Source of the DNA: Superficieibacter sp. HKU1
GTDB taxonomy: Bacteria > Pseudomonadota > Gammaproteobacteria > Enterobacterales > Enterobacteriaceae
Direction: 5' to 3'
NCBI RefSeq assembly: GCF_029319185.1
Contig: NZ_CP119754.1
Location: 2,418,001-2,482,000 of the forward strand
Length of the DNA stretch: 64,000 nt
The position numbers and the translations under genes were made by a program. The notes under the pieces are model-generated. The model was given only the letters and a program-made list of their open reading frames with translations. It searched no databases and was not told where the DNA came from. This document shows positions 50,784 to 58,787 of the stretch, one piece after another (the stretch's first letter is position 1; every line of letters begins with the position of its first letter).

Positions 50784-51980
50784 ATGCAGCCTGGAAAAGG
50801 GTTTCTGGTCTGGCTGGCCGGACTCAGCGTGCTGGGATTTCTGGCCACCGATATGTATTTGCCCGCGTTCGCGGCGATTCAACACGATCTTAATACCCCG
50901 GCCGCCGCGGTCAGCGCCAGCCTGAGCTTATTTCTGGCCGGCTTCGCGCTGGCCCAGCTTATGTGGGGCCCCCTGTCGGATCGCTTCGGGCGGCGTCCCA
51001 TTTTGCTTATCGGGCTGGCCATTTTCGCCGTAGGTTGCCTGGGTATGCTGTGGGTGCACGATGCCACGATGCTGCTGGCGCTGCGCTTTATACAGGCGAC
51101 GGGCGTTTGCGCTGCCGCTGTGACCTGGCAGGCGATGGTGACTGACTATTATCCGGCTCAACGCGTTAACCGGATCTTCGCCACCATTATGCCGCTGGTG
51201 GGTCTCTCCCCCGCTCTGGCACCGTTGCTCGGCAGCTGGATCCTGACCCATTTTGACTGGCAGGCCATTTTTGCGACGTTATTTGCTATCACCCTGCTTC
51301 TGATGCTCCCGGCACTGCGTCTGAAATCCGTCGCGCATCAAAAAACGGATAGCGAAGAGAAGCTGACATTTGCCACGCTGCTGCGCTCACGGTTATATCT
51401 CGGTAATGTACTGATTTATGCCGCCTGTTCGGCCAGTTTCTTTGCCTGGCTCACCGGCTCGCCTTTTATCCTCAGTGAAATGGGCTACGGTCCGGCGGCG
51501 ATTGGCCTGAGCTATGTCCCGCAGACCATTGCATTTCTGGCAGGAGGATATGGTTGTCGTGCGGCGCTGCAAAAATGGCAGGGAGAGCAGTTACTACCGT
51601 GGCTTCTGGGATTATACGCCTTCAGCGTGGTGGCAACCTGGCTGACGGGCCTCCTTGACGGCAGTTCGCTGACGGCGCTGTTAATCCCCTTCTGTGTGAT
51701 GGCGATAGCCAACGGCGCGATTTACCCGATTGTGGTGGCACAGGCCCTGCGCCCTTTCCCTCAGGCGACCGGGCGTGCTGCTGCGTTACAGAATACCCTC
51801 CAGCTCGGCTTGTGCTTTCTGGCAAGCCTGGTGGTCTCGTGGCTGGTGGCAACGCCGCTTCTTACCACCACCAGCGTGATGCTGATCACGGTGCTGCTGG
51901 CGGGCGCAGGCTACTGGATGCAGCAGGTAGCAAGCCGCGCTGCTCAGCAAAAGATGGCGGCAAAAACCTGTCGGGCGTAG
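50784..51980 (+). CDS. ydhC: MFS drug-efflux-type transporter YdhC
   Basis: A 398-residue major facilitator of the Bcr/CflA group with 12 helices. Motif A between helices 2 and 3 reads GPLSDRFGRRPILLIG and the helix-1 signature is ATDMYLPAF. I chose ATG 50784 (MQPGKGFLVW) as in E. coli; the upstream frame is open but unsupported. Substrate unproven. It is divergent from ydhB. Confidence 0.93.
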   Translation: MQPGKGFLVWLAGLSVLGFLATDMYLPAFAAIQHDLNTPAAAVSASLSLFLAGFALAQLMWGPLSDRFGRRPILLIGLAIFAVGCLGMLWVHDATMLLALRFIQATGVCAAAVTWQAMVTDYYPAQRVNRIFATIMPLVGLSPALAPLLGSWILTHFDWQAIFATLFAITLLLMLPALRLKSVAHQKTDSEEKLTFATLLRSRLYLGNVLIYAACSASFFAWLTGSPFILSEMGYGPAAIGLSYVPQTIAFLAGGYGCRAALQKWQGEQLLPWLLGLYAFSVVATWLTGLLDGSSLTALLIPFCVMAIANGAIYPIVVAQALRPFPQATGRAAALQNTLQLGLCFLASLVVSWLVATPLLTTTSVMLITVLLAGAGYWMQQVASRAAQQKMAAKTCRA

Positions 51981-52022
51981 CCTTACAAACGACCCGTTAG
52001 TTAGGCTGCTAACATTTTTGTA

Positions 52023-52051
52023 TTGAATCAGCGAGTTTAGCGTCCTATACT
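52023..52051 (+). promoter_or_regulatory. cfa distal promoter P1
   Basis: TTGAAT (52023-52028), a 17-base spacer and TATACT (52046-52051) make a good sigma-70 promoter. Transcription would start near 52058, about 210 bases before the cfa ATG, matching the long-leader promoter of E. coli cfa. Confidence 0.8.
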
Positions 52052-52160
52052 CGATTCTGTTGCCAAATTATTATAAAAGAGTGTTACTTAGCGGATGATG
52101 GATTTCATCCGTTTCTCCCATGGACGGCATTTCGGCAAGGGTCTTCTCCCTTCCTCTGTT

Positions 52161-52171
52161 TCTACGTCGGA
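52161..52171 (+). promoter_or_regulatory. RydC-pairing site in the cfa leader
   Basis: TCTACGTCGGA, about 107 to 97 bases before the start codon, can pair along its full length with the 5' end of the small RNA RydC (UCCGAUGUAGA), with one G-U pair. In Salmonella and E. coli RydC pairs at this distance to protect the long cfa mRNA from RNase E. RydC itself is not in the window; its sequence is from memory. Confidence 0.6.
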
Positions 52172-52221
52172 TAGCAGGCTTACGGATTTCCCGTAAGATT
52201 TCTCACAAACCAAAATAGCAT

Positions 52222-52228
52222 CTACGCT
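52222..52228 (+). promoter_or_regulatory. cfa proximal (sigma-S-type) promoter -10 box
   Basis: CTACGCT resembles the sigma-S -10 sequence CTAYACT. A start about 7 bases downstream would be about 33 bases before the ATG, the distance known for the stationary-phase promoter of E. coli cfa. There is no clear -35 box, as expected. Confidence 0.6.
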
Positions 52229-52267
52229 GTTTTAAGGTTCTGATCACATACGCGTGATGGAGAAGCT

Positions 52268-53416
52268 ATGAGTTCATCGTGTATAGAAGACGTTAGCATA
52301 CCGAACGACGACTGGTATCGCATTACGAACGAGTTATTAAGCCGCGCAGGTATTGCTATTAATGGTACTGCTCCCTGTGATTTACGGGTTAAAAACCCGC
52401 ATTTCTTTAAGCGAGTACTGCAGGAAGGGTCGCTCGGTTTAGGCGAAAGTTATATGGATGGCTGGTGGGAATGTGACCGGCTGGATATATTCTTTACCCG
52501 CGTTCTGCGCGCCGGACTGGATACTCAGCTACCGCACCACCTGAAAGATGTGCTTCGTGTCGCCGCCACCCGCCTGATTAACTTACAAAGTAAAAAGCGC
52601 GCCTGGATTGTCGGTAAAGAGCACTACGATCTGGGTAACGATCTGTTTACCCGCATGCTCGACCCGTATATGCAATATTCCTGCGGGTACTGGAAAGAAG
52701 CTGATAATCTGGCCGATGCCCAGCAGGCCAAGCTACAGCTTATTTGTGAAAAACTACAGCTTGAGCCAGGCATGCGCGTGCTGGATATCGGCTGCGGCTG
52801 GGGGGGGCTGGCGTCATGGATGGCGAAACACTATGACGTGAGCGTTACCGGGGTGACCATTTCTGCTGAGCAGCAAAAACTGGCTCAGGCCCGCTGCGCC
52901 GGGCTCGACGTGACCATCCTGCTTCAGGATTATCGCGACTTGCAGGATCAATTTGACCGGATCGTGTCCGTCGGCATGTTTGAACATGTAGGACCTAAAA
53001 ACTATAAGACCTATTTTGATGTCGTGGATCGTAATCTGAAACCGGACGGCCTGTTTTTGTTACATACCATTGGGGCGAAAAAAACGGATAATAATGTCGA
53101 TCCATGGATCAACAAATATATCTTCCCCAACGGCTGCCTGCCGTCAGTGCGCCATATTGCGATTGCCAGTGAACCCCATTTCATTATGGAAGACTGGCAT
53201 AATTTTGGCGCCGATTATGACAAAACACTCATGGCCTGGTACGAACGTTTTGAAGCCTCATGGCCAGAAATTGCCGGTAATTATTCTGAACGCTTCAGGC
53301 GTATGTTCCGCTATTATCTGAATGCCTGCGCCGGAGCATTTCGTGCCCGGGATATCCAGCTCTGGCAGGTGGTTTTTTCGCGCGGCGTGGAGAATGGTTT
53401 ACGCGTCGCCCGCTAA
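52268..53416 (+). CDS. cfa: Cyclopropane-fatty-acyl-phospholipid synthase (Cfa)
   Basis: Peripheral membrane enzyme, 382 residues, that uses S-adenosylmethionine to convert unsaturated phospholipid acyl chains to cyclopropane forms on entry to stationary phase and in acid. The SAM-binding motif is VLDIGCGWGGLA near residue 175, and the C-terminal catalytic part has HTIGAKK and the family signature YLNACAGAFRARDI. It has a long leader with two promoters and a shared terminator with ribC. Confidence 0.98.
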   Translation: MSSSCIEDVSIPNDDWYRITNELLSRAGIAINGTAPCDLRVKNPHFFKRVLQEGSLGLGESYMDGWWECDRLDIFFTRVLRAGLDTQLPHHLKDVLRVAATRLINLQSKKRAWIVGKEHYDLGNDLFTRMLDPYMQYSCGYWKEADNLADAQQAKLQLICEKLQLEPGMRVLDIGCGWGGLASWMAKHYDVSVTGVTISAEQQKLAQARCAGLDVTILLQDYRDLQDQFDRIVSVGMFEHVGPKNYKTYFDVVDRNLKPDGLFLLHTIGAKKTDNNVDPWINKYIFPNGCLPSVRHIAIASEPHFIMEDWHNFGADYDKTLMAWYERFEASWPEIAGNYSERFRRMFRYYLNACAGAFRARDIQLWQVVFSRGVENGLRVAR

Positions 53417-53421
53417 CCTGT

Positions 53422-53447
53422 AAAAACCCCGGCCTGCCGGGGTTTTT
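53422..53447. terminator. Bidirectional terminator between cfa and ribC
   Basis: AAAAACCCCGG pairs perfectly with CCGGGGTTTTT around CCTG. The A and T runs on both sides make it work for both convergent genes. Confidence 0.93.
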
Positions 53448-53451
53448 AACA

Positions 53452-54090
53452 TCACTCAGCCACGTTCTGTAATAGCGCCGCTTCCCGCGCGGCCAGTACC
53501 CGCTCAACCGTATCCACTACCGCCTGGGTTTGCGGGTCGATTTCAATATTAATTCGCTGCCCCAGTTTTTTCTGGCCGAGGGTGGTGCGCTGTAATGTTT
53601 CCGGGATTAGATGCACGCAGAAGCGGGTCGCAGTCACCTCTCCCACGGTTAAACTAATGCCATCGATACCGATGAATCCTTTATAGAGGATATATTTCAT
53701 CAGCGTCGGGTCCTGCAATTTAAACCAGATCTGACGGTTATTTTCTGAGGTAAGAATTTTCGACACCTCAGCCGTGGTCATGATATGGCCCGACATTAAA
53801 TGCCCACCAATTTCATCGCTAAATTTTGCCGCACGTTCAACGTTAACGATATCACCTGGCTGTAAATCACCAAGATTGGTGATGCGCAGCGTTTCTTTCA
53901 TTAAATCAAAGCTAATATGATTACAGTTGATTTCTGTCACTGTCAGACAGCACCCGTTGTGCGCCACCGACGCGCCGGTTTCCAGCCCGTCAAGCATATC
54001 GTCGGGTAATGCCACGACGTGAGTACGGAAATTGGGTTTCTCATCAATGGACACAATTTTTGCAGTGCCCTGCACGATACCAGTAAACAT
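53452..54090 (-). CDS. ribC: Riboflavin synthase alpha subunit (RibC/RibE)
   Basis: Enzyme that dismutates two 6,7-dimethyl-8-ribityllumazine molecules to riboflavin. The 212 residues show the family's internal duplication: two lumazine-binding barrels, beginning MFTGIVQGTAKI and, near residue 98, HLMSGHIMTTAEV. Each half has a version of the GISLTV/CCLTV motif. It is divergent from mdtK, with 232 bases between them. Confidence 0.97.
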   Translation of the reverse strand: MFTGIVQGTAKIVSIDEKPNFRTHVVALPDDMLDGLETGASVAHNGCCLTVTEINCNHISFDLMKETLRITNLGDLQPGDIVNVERAAKFSDEIGGHLMSGHIMTTAEVSKILTSENNRQIWFKLQDPTLMKYILYKGFIGIDGISLTVGEVTATRFCVHLIPETLQRTTLGQKKLGQRINIEIDPQTQAVVDTVERVLAAREAALLQNVAE

Positions 54091-54262
54091 GCTTTTAACT
54101 CCTGTATGCCATCAAGGCGGTCTGTTCCCCGCCATTCTGTCAGGCACAATAACAGGTGGAAAATAGGCTTGCCAGTCCAGACTGTGCGCTATCCACTTTT
54201 TCACTGGCTTAATAGATAATCCTCGTTACAATAGCAGCATAACCTCTTGTTAATTCTTTCCT

Positions 54263-54286
54263 GCTGCCTTTTATGGCGGCTTTTTT
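54263..54286 (+). terminator. Intrinsic terminator in the leader of mdtK
   Basis: GCTGCC pairs with GGCGGC (one G-U) around TTTTAT and is followed by TTTTTT. It points toward mdtK, 37 bases before its start, downstream of a -10-like TACAAT (54227-54232). No gene precedes it on this strand, so it may be an attenuator or the end of a short RNA. Confidence 0.75.
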
Positions 54287-54322
54287 AGTCTCTCAAATAA
54301 CAACAATACTAAAGGTGTTCAC

Positions 54323-55696
54323 GTGCAGAAGTATCTCAACGAAGCGCGTCAGCTTCTGGCGCTGGCAATTCCGGTGATTATTGCGCAGGTTGCGCAAACG
54401 GCGATGGGTTTCGTCGATACGGTCATGGCGGGCGGCTACAGCGCCACCGATATGGCCGCCGTGGCTATCGGCACCTCCATCTGGCTGCCCGCCATTCTGT
54501 TTGGTCACGGTCTGTTGCTGGCTCTCACCCCCGTTATCGCCCAGCTTAACGGCTCCGGACGACGCGATCGCATCGCACATCAGGTGCGTCAGGGTTTCTG
54601 GCTGGCGGGCTTTGTCTCCGTGCTGGTAATGGTAGTGTTATGGAATGCCGGGCACATCATCCACGCCATGCATAACATCGATCCAGAACTGGCAGATAAA
54701 GCCGTTCGCTACCTGCGTGCGCTGCTGTTTGGCGCGCCTGGCTATCTGTTCTTTCAGGTTGCGCGTAACCAGTGCGATGGCCTGGCAAAAACCAAACCGG
54801 CGATGTTTATCGGTTTTTGCGGACTGCTGGTTAATATCCCGGTGAACTACATTTTTATCTACGGTCATTTCGGGATGCCGGAACTGGGCGGCGTTGGCTG
54901 TGGCGTGGCAACGGCTTCAGTTTACTGGGTGATGCTGCTGTGCATGCTCTCTTATATTAAGAATGCCGGTTCAATGCGCGATATTCGTAACACAATGCGT
55001 TTTAGCAAACCGGAATGGGCAACGATGCTACGTCTCGGACAACTGGGTTTACCCATTGCGCTGGCGCTGTTCTTCGAGGTGACGCTGTTTGCGGTCGTGG
55101 CTCTGCTGGTTTCTCCGCTGGGGATCGTGGATGTTGCCGGGCACCAGATTGCGCTGAACTTCAGCTCACTGATGTTTGTCCTGCCGCTGTCGCTGGGTGC
55201 GGCGGTGACGATTCGCGTGGGCTATCGCCTCGGACAGGGATCGACGCTGGAAGCACAAACTTCAGCGCGTACCGGTCTTGGCGTCGGCGTATGCATGGCT
55301 GTTCTGACCGCGATTTTTACGGTCTCACTGCGCGAGCATATCGCCCTGCTTTATAATAACAACCCTGAAGTAGTTACCCTGGCCGCGCACCTGATGCTGC
55401 TGGCTGCCATTTATCAAATCTCCGATTCTATTCAGGTGATAGGCAGCGGCATTCTGCGTGGATATAAAGATACCAGCTCGATTTTCTTTATTACGTTCAT
55501 CGCCTACTGGGTGTTAGGTCTGCCGAGTGGATACGTGCTGGCGTTGACCGACTGGGTAGTGGAACCGATGGGGCCCGCAGGTTTCTGGCTTGGATTTATC
55601 ATCGGTTTGACCTCAGCGGCGGTGATGATGATGGTAAGAATGCGCTTTCTGCAACGTCAGCCTTCAGCCGTCATTTTGCGCCGCGCCGCACGTTAA
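54323..55696 (+). CDS. mdtK: MATE-family multidrug efflux protein MdtK (NorE/YdhE)
   Basis: A 457-residue Na+/H+-coupled drug exporter with 12 helices in two homologous halves. The N-terminal half has QTAMGFVDTVMAGGYSATD and the second half PLGIVDVAGHQIALNFSSL, both typical of NorM-type MATE proteins. The start is GTG 54323 (MQKYLNEAR), as in E. coli, with AAAGGTG before it. Expression may be limited by the leader terminator. Confidence 0.96.
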   Translation: MQKYLNEARQLLALAIPVIIAQVAQTAMGFVDTVMAGGYSATDMAAVAIGTSIWLPAILFGHGLLLALTPVIAQLNGSGRRDRIAHQVRQGFWLAGFVSVLVMVVLWNAGHIIHAMHNIDPELADKAVRYLRALLFGAPGYLFFQVARNQCDGLAKTKPAMFIGFCGLLVNIPVNYIFIYGHFGMPELGGVGCGVATASVYWVMLLCMLSYIKNAGSMRDIRNTMRFSKPEWATMLRLGQLGLPIALALFFEVTLFAVVALLVSPLGIVDVAGHQIALNFSSLMFVLPLSLGAAVTIRVGYRLGQGSTLEAQTSARTGLGVGVCMAVLTAIFTVSLREHIALLYNNNPEVVTLAAHLMLLAAIYQISDSIQVIGSGILRGYKDTSSIFFITFIAYWVLGLPSGYVLALTDWVVEPMGPAGFWLGFIIGLTSAAVMMMVRMRFLQRQPSAVILRRAAR

Positions 55697-55702
55697 GTCT
55701 GC

Positions 55703-55722
55703 GATAGCCGCCGCCGGGCGGC
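55703..55722 (+). terminator. Hairpin after mdtK
   Basis: TAGCCGCC pairs with GGCGGCTA around GCCG, 6 bases after the mdtK stop, followed by CTTTCTC. Confidence 0.65.
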
Positions 55723-55792
55723 TACTTTCTCAACATTTTGCGCAGTAGTTCCGCAATCGCGTGAATTATGAAAGAAAAATAGCGTTTTCCTC

Positions 55793-55821
55793 TTGCCACA
55801 TCCCTACGCTGCCGCTAATAT
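55793..55821 (+). promoter_or_regulatory. Promoter of the tRNA-Val pair
   Basis: TTGCCA (55793-55798), a 17-base spacer and TAATAT (55816-55821) are followed by a GC-rich discriminator, CGTCCCCG. This is typical of stable-RNA promoters under stringent control. Confidence 0.8.
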
Positions 55822-55847
55822 TCGTCCCCGTTGTCAGGCACAACAAT

Positions 55848-55924
55848 GCGTTCATAGCTCAGTTGGTTAGAGCACCACCTTGACATGGTGGGGGTCGTTG
55901 GTTCGAGTCCAATTGAACGCACCA
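55848..55924 (+). tRNA. valV: tRNA-Val (anticodon GAC)
   Basis: A 77-base gene with an encoded CCA end. The acceptor stem GCGTTCA pairs with TGAACGC, the anticodon loop is TTGACAT, and the T loop is GTTCGAGTC. GAC anticodon at 55882-55884. It matches E. coli valV and is the first of a pair. Confidence 0.98.
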
Positions 55925-55933
55925 TTCTTCAGT

Positions 55934-56010
55934 GCGTCCGTAGCTCAGTTGGTTAGAGCACCACCTTGACATGGTGGGGGTCGGTGGTTCGAGTCCACTC
56001 GGACGCACCA
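55934..56010 (+). tRNA. valW: tRNA-Val (anticodon GAC)
   Basis: A second 77-base tRNA-Val(GAC) gene, 9 bases after the first, with acceptor stem GCGTCCG/CGGACGC and an encoded CCA. The body is nearly identical to the first copy, with differences limited to the acceptor and T stems. It is probably processed from one transcript. Confidence 0.98.
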
Positions 56011-56086
56011 TTCATGATGTTTCCGTTTTTCTCCTCCCCTTTTATCAGCTTGTTCTTTTCCTGCTATAACCGCACCAGCAACCAGG

Positions 56087-56299
56087 TTACGATCCCGCCA
56101 GCGCTTTTACCACCTGCTCCATCGCCTCGCGATTCAGGTCAGAGCGAACCGTTTTTTTATTTGCCAGGGCGGTTCTTATTACGCCAGCAATAACGATATG
56201 CTTAGGCTCCTGACCCAGATCGCGCATTTCAAGAACGACTTTGCCGACAACCCGGCACATTTCCTGATATAGCTCGTTTTCTTTTGCCCGGTTACCCAT
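56087..56299 (-). CDS. fumD: Fumarase D (FumD/YdhZ)
   Basis: A 70-residue protein matching E. coli YdhZ, reported as a small fumarase (FumD); catalytic residues cannot be read from the sequence. Conserved parts include EMCRVVGKVVLEMRDLGQEP and IAGVIRTALANK. I chose the second of two adjacent ATGs (56299, MGNRAKE), which gives a 7-base spacing from AGGA. An FNR-like site lies 50 bases upstream. In E. coli the ydhYVWXUT cluster lies between it and the tRNAs; it is missing here. Confidence 0.88.
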   Translation of the reverse strand: MGNRAKENELYQEMCRVVGKVVLEMRDLGQEPKHIVIAGVIRTALANKKTVRSDLNREAMEQVVKALAGS

Positions 56300-56348
56300 C
56301 ATATATTCCTGAAAGTTTTAACAACATAATTACATTATTGCCAAAAAA

Positions 56349-56362
56349 TCGATGTAAATCAA
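56349..56362. promoter_or_regulatory. FNR-like site before fumD
   Basis: TCGAT-GTAA-ATCAA differs from the FNR consensus TTGAT-N4-ATCAA at one base. It lies about 50 bases upstream of fumD and suggests anaerobic control. Confidence 0.55.
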
Positions 56363-56519
56363 ACAACACCCGCGTGCCATCCCGTTTTTAAACGCCCAAC
56401 TGGCAAGAGAGCGTAGCAGGCGCATTACTCCCTTCTAACATTCACCCAACAACCTCTGGCAGGATGCCCAAATCCATATTAAAACGCTGTTTTTATTTTC
56501 CTTTTAGTTTGTAACATCG

Positions 56520-56554
56520 TATAATGCGCACCGTTTCTTAATTGAATGGTTTCA
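56520..56554 (+). promoter_or_regulatory. pykF promoter -10 box and Cra (FruR) operator
   Basis: TATAAT (56520-56525) is followed by TGAATGGTTTCA (56543-56554), which matches the Cra consensus TGAAWCGNTTCA. Cra represses pykF in E. coli by binding just downstream of the promoter, as arranged here, until fructose-1-phosphate releases it. Confidence 0.8.
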
Positions 56555-56761
56555 GCGCCTTGAACTATCTACTCAAACGCGTATATCTTCATTTAATCTC
56601 CTGGGCTGAACCACCAGCGCACATTCCTCTGCACGCTTTTTTGATGTCACCTATCCTTATCACGTGGCATCGCAGTTTTCGTATCACAGGTTTGACTCCG
56701 TGCTTGTACCGTTCCGGAGCGTTACCTCCATATTCTTCTCAACTTAAAGACTAAGACTGTC

Positions 56762-58174
56762 ATGAAAAAGACCAAAATTGTTTGCACCATCGGCCCGAAA
56801 ACCGAATCTGAAGAGATGCTGACCAAAATGCTCGACGCGGGCATGAACGTTATGCGTCTTAACTTCTCCCACGGTGACTATGCTGAACATGGTCAGCGCA
56901 TCCAGAACCTGCGCAACGTGATGAGCAAAACCGGTAAAAAAGCGGCGATCTTGCTGGACACCAAAGGTCCGGAAATTCGTACCATCAAACTTGAAGGTGG
57001 AAATGACGTCTCCCTGAAAGCGGGTCAGACTTTTACTTTCACCACGGATAAAACCGTCGTGGGTAACACCGACACCGTTGCGGTTACTTATGAAGGCTTC
57101 ACTTCTGACCTGTCCGTCGGCAACACCGTTCTGGTAGACGATGGTCTGATCGGCATGGAAGTTACCGCTATTGAAGGTAACAAAGTCATCTGTAAAGTGC
57201 TGAACAACGGCGACCTAGGCGAGAACAAAGGCGTTAACCTGCCGGGCGTTTCTATCGCTCTGCCAGCACTGGCTGAAAAAGACAAACAGGACCTGATCTT
57301 CGGTTGCGAACAGGGCGTAGACTTTGTTGCTGCCTCGTTCATCCGTAAGCGCTCTGACGTTGTTGAAATTCGCGAGCACCTGAAAGCCCACGGTGGCGAA
57401 CACATCCAGATCATCTCCAAAATTGAAAACCAGGAAGGTCTGAACAATTTCGACGAAATCCTTGAAGCCTCTGATGGCATCATGGTTGCGCGTGGCGACC
57501 TGGGCGTAGAAATCCCGGTTGAAGAAGTGATTTTCGCGCAGAAAATGATGATCGAAAAATGTATTCGCGCACGTAAAGTGGTCATCACTGCTACCCAGAT
57601 GCTCGATTCCATGATCAAAAACCCACGCCCGACCCGTGCTGAAGCTGGCGACGTGGCAAACGCCATCCTGGACGGTACCGATGCAGTCATGCTGTCAGGC
57701 GAATCGGCAAAAGGTAAATACCCGCTGGAAGCCGTATCTATCATGGCCACCATCTGCCAGCGTACCGACCGCGTAATGACCAGCCGTCTGGATGATAACC
57801 ACGACAGCCGTAAACTGCGTATCACTGAAGCCGTATGCCGTGGCGCGGTGGAAACCGCCGAGAAACTTGAAGCTCCGCTGATCGTAGTGGCAACCAACGG
57901 CGGTAAATCTGCGCGTGCAGTCCGTAAATACTTCCCGGATGCCACTATCCTGGCACTGACCACCAACGAAGTGACCGCACGTCAGCTCGTTCTGAGCAAA
58001 GGCGTTGTGGCGCAGCTGGTGAAAGAAATCAACTCTACGGATGATTTCTACCGCCTGGGTAAAGAAGTTGCGGTAGAGAGCGGTCTGGCGCAGAAAGGCG
58101 ACGTTGTCGTGATGGTTTCTGGTGCGCTGGTCCCGAGCGGCACAACAAATACGGCCTCTGTGCACGTACTGTAA
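56762..58174 (+). CDS. pykF: Pyruvate kinase I (PykF)
   Basis: Glycolytic enzyme making pyruvate and ATP from PEP and ADP, a tetramer activated by fructose-1,6-bisphosphate. The 470 residues equal E. coli. The active-site region has MIEKCIRARKVV and the motif SKIENQEGL with the catalytic lysine. The C-terminal domain holds the effector loop near VPSGTTNTASV. Codon use is that of a highly expressed gene. A terminator follows at 58201. Confidence 0.98.
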   Translation: MKKTKIVCTIGPKTESEEMLTKMLDAGMNVMRLNFSHGDYAEHGQRIQNLRNVMSKTGKKAAILLDTKGPEIRTIKLEGGNDVSLKAGQTFTFTTDKTVVGNTDTVAVTYEGFTSDLSVGNTVLVDDGLIGMEVTAIEGNKVICKVLNNGDLGENKGVNLPGVSIALPALAEKDKQDLIFGCEQGVDFVAASFIRKRSDVVEIREHLKAHGGEHIQIISKIENQEGLNNFDEILEASDGIMVARGDLGVEIPVEEVIFAQKMMIEKCIRARKVVITATQMLDSMIKNPRPTRAEAGDVANAILDGTDAVMLSGESAKGKYPLEAVSIMATICQRTDRVMTSRLDDNHDSRKLRITEAVCRGAVETAEKLEAPLIVVATNGGKSARAVRKYFPDATILALTTNEVTARQLVLSKGVVAQLVKEINSTDDFYRLGKEVAVESGLAQKGDVVVMVSGALVPSGTTNTASVHVL

Positions 58175-58200
58175 TTATTAACAGATATGTTAATTTGTTT

Positions 58201-58228
58201 AAAAAGCGTCCTCCGGGGCGCTTTTTTT
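58201..58228 (+). terminator. Intrinsic terminator of pykF
   Basis: AAAAAGCGTCC pairs with GGGCGCTTTTT (one G-U) and is followed by further T residues, 27 bases after the stop. From here to the lpp promoter at 58411 I see nothing beyond AT-rich DNA. Confidence 0.88.
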
Positions 58229-58410
58229 ATTTGCATCGTGGAAGGCTCCATTCGAAATGCAAATCGTATTTTACTATTTAAATTGCCAATTATCTAAGAT
58301 GAATCCGATGGAAGCCTCCTGTTTTAACACAGTTTTTTTGATGTAACGAGGCCAGTCGATGCTTCTTTGAGCGAACGATCAAAAATAAGCGCATTCCCAT
58401 CAAAAAAATA

Positions 58411-58439
58411 TTCTCAATATAAAAAACTTTGTGTAATAC
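58411..58439 (+). promoter_or_regulatory. lpp promoter
   Basis: TTCTCA (58411-58416), a 17-base spacer and TAATAC (58434-58439) lie about 45 bases before the lpp start, in very AT-rich DNA. This matches the strong constitutive promoter and short leader of lpp. Confidence 0.8.
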
Positions 58440-58484
58440 TTGTAACGCTACATGGAGATTAACTCAATCTAGAGGGTATTAATA

Positions 58485-58721
58485 ATGAATCGTACTAAAC
58501 TGGTACTGGGCGCGGTAATCCTGGGTTCTACTCTGCTGGCAGGTTGCTCCAGCAACGCTAAAATCGATCAGCTGTCTTCTGACGTTCAGACTCTGAACGC
58601 TAAAGTTGACCAGCTGAGCAACGACGTGAACGCAATCCGTTCCGACGTTCAGGCTGCTAAAGATGACGCAGCTCGTGCTAACCAGCGTCTGGACAACCAG
58701 ACTCGCACTTACAAAAAATAA
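58485..58721 (+). CDS. lpp: Major outer membrane lipoprotein Lpp (Braun lipoprotein)
   Basis: A 78-residue precursor with signal peptide and lipobox LAGC (residues about 18-21), then a heptad-repeat coiled coil (KIDQLSSDVQTLNAKVDQL) that forms trimers, and the C-terminal lysine (TYKK) that is linked to peptidoglycan. One copy is present, unlike the lppA-lppB pair of Salmonella. An L,D-transpeptidase gene, ldtE, lies just downstream on the other strand. Confidence 0.99.
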   Translation: MNRTKLVLGAVILGSTLLAGCSSNAKIDQLSSDVQTLNAKVDQLSNDVNAIRSDVQAAKDDAARANQRLDNQTRTYKK

Positions 58722-58740
58722 GTGTTACTGGTCTAATAAA

Positions 58741-58768
58741 ATGGCGCACAGTGTGCGCCATTTTTTTT
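58741..58768 (+). terminator. Intrinsic terminator of lpp
   Basis: ATGGCGCACA pairs with TGTGCGCCAT with eight T at the end, 20 bases after the lpp stop. Confidence 0.93.
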
Positions 58769-58787
58769 GCCCTTTTTCTCCCCCTTG

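Larger units (their letters stand above)
56300..56761. other. Control region between fumD and pykF
   Basis: This 462-base gap holds divergent promoters and no supported gene. It contains an FNR-like site for fumD, and the -10 box and Cra site for pykF. An open frame at 56542-56754 (70 codons) lies in the pykF leader, has no ribosome site and no family resemblance I can see. Confidence 0.6.

Noticed and set aside
56542..56754. 70-codon frame in front of pykF
   Set aside because: It lies across the Cra site and the leader of pykF, lacks a ribosome site and has no visible homology.
57088..57966. 292-codon open frame on the - strand, opposite pykF
   Set aside because: A side effect of the biased codon use of the highly expressed pykF; Ser/Arg/Thr-rich with no family.
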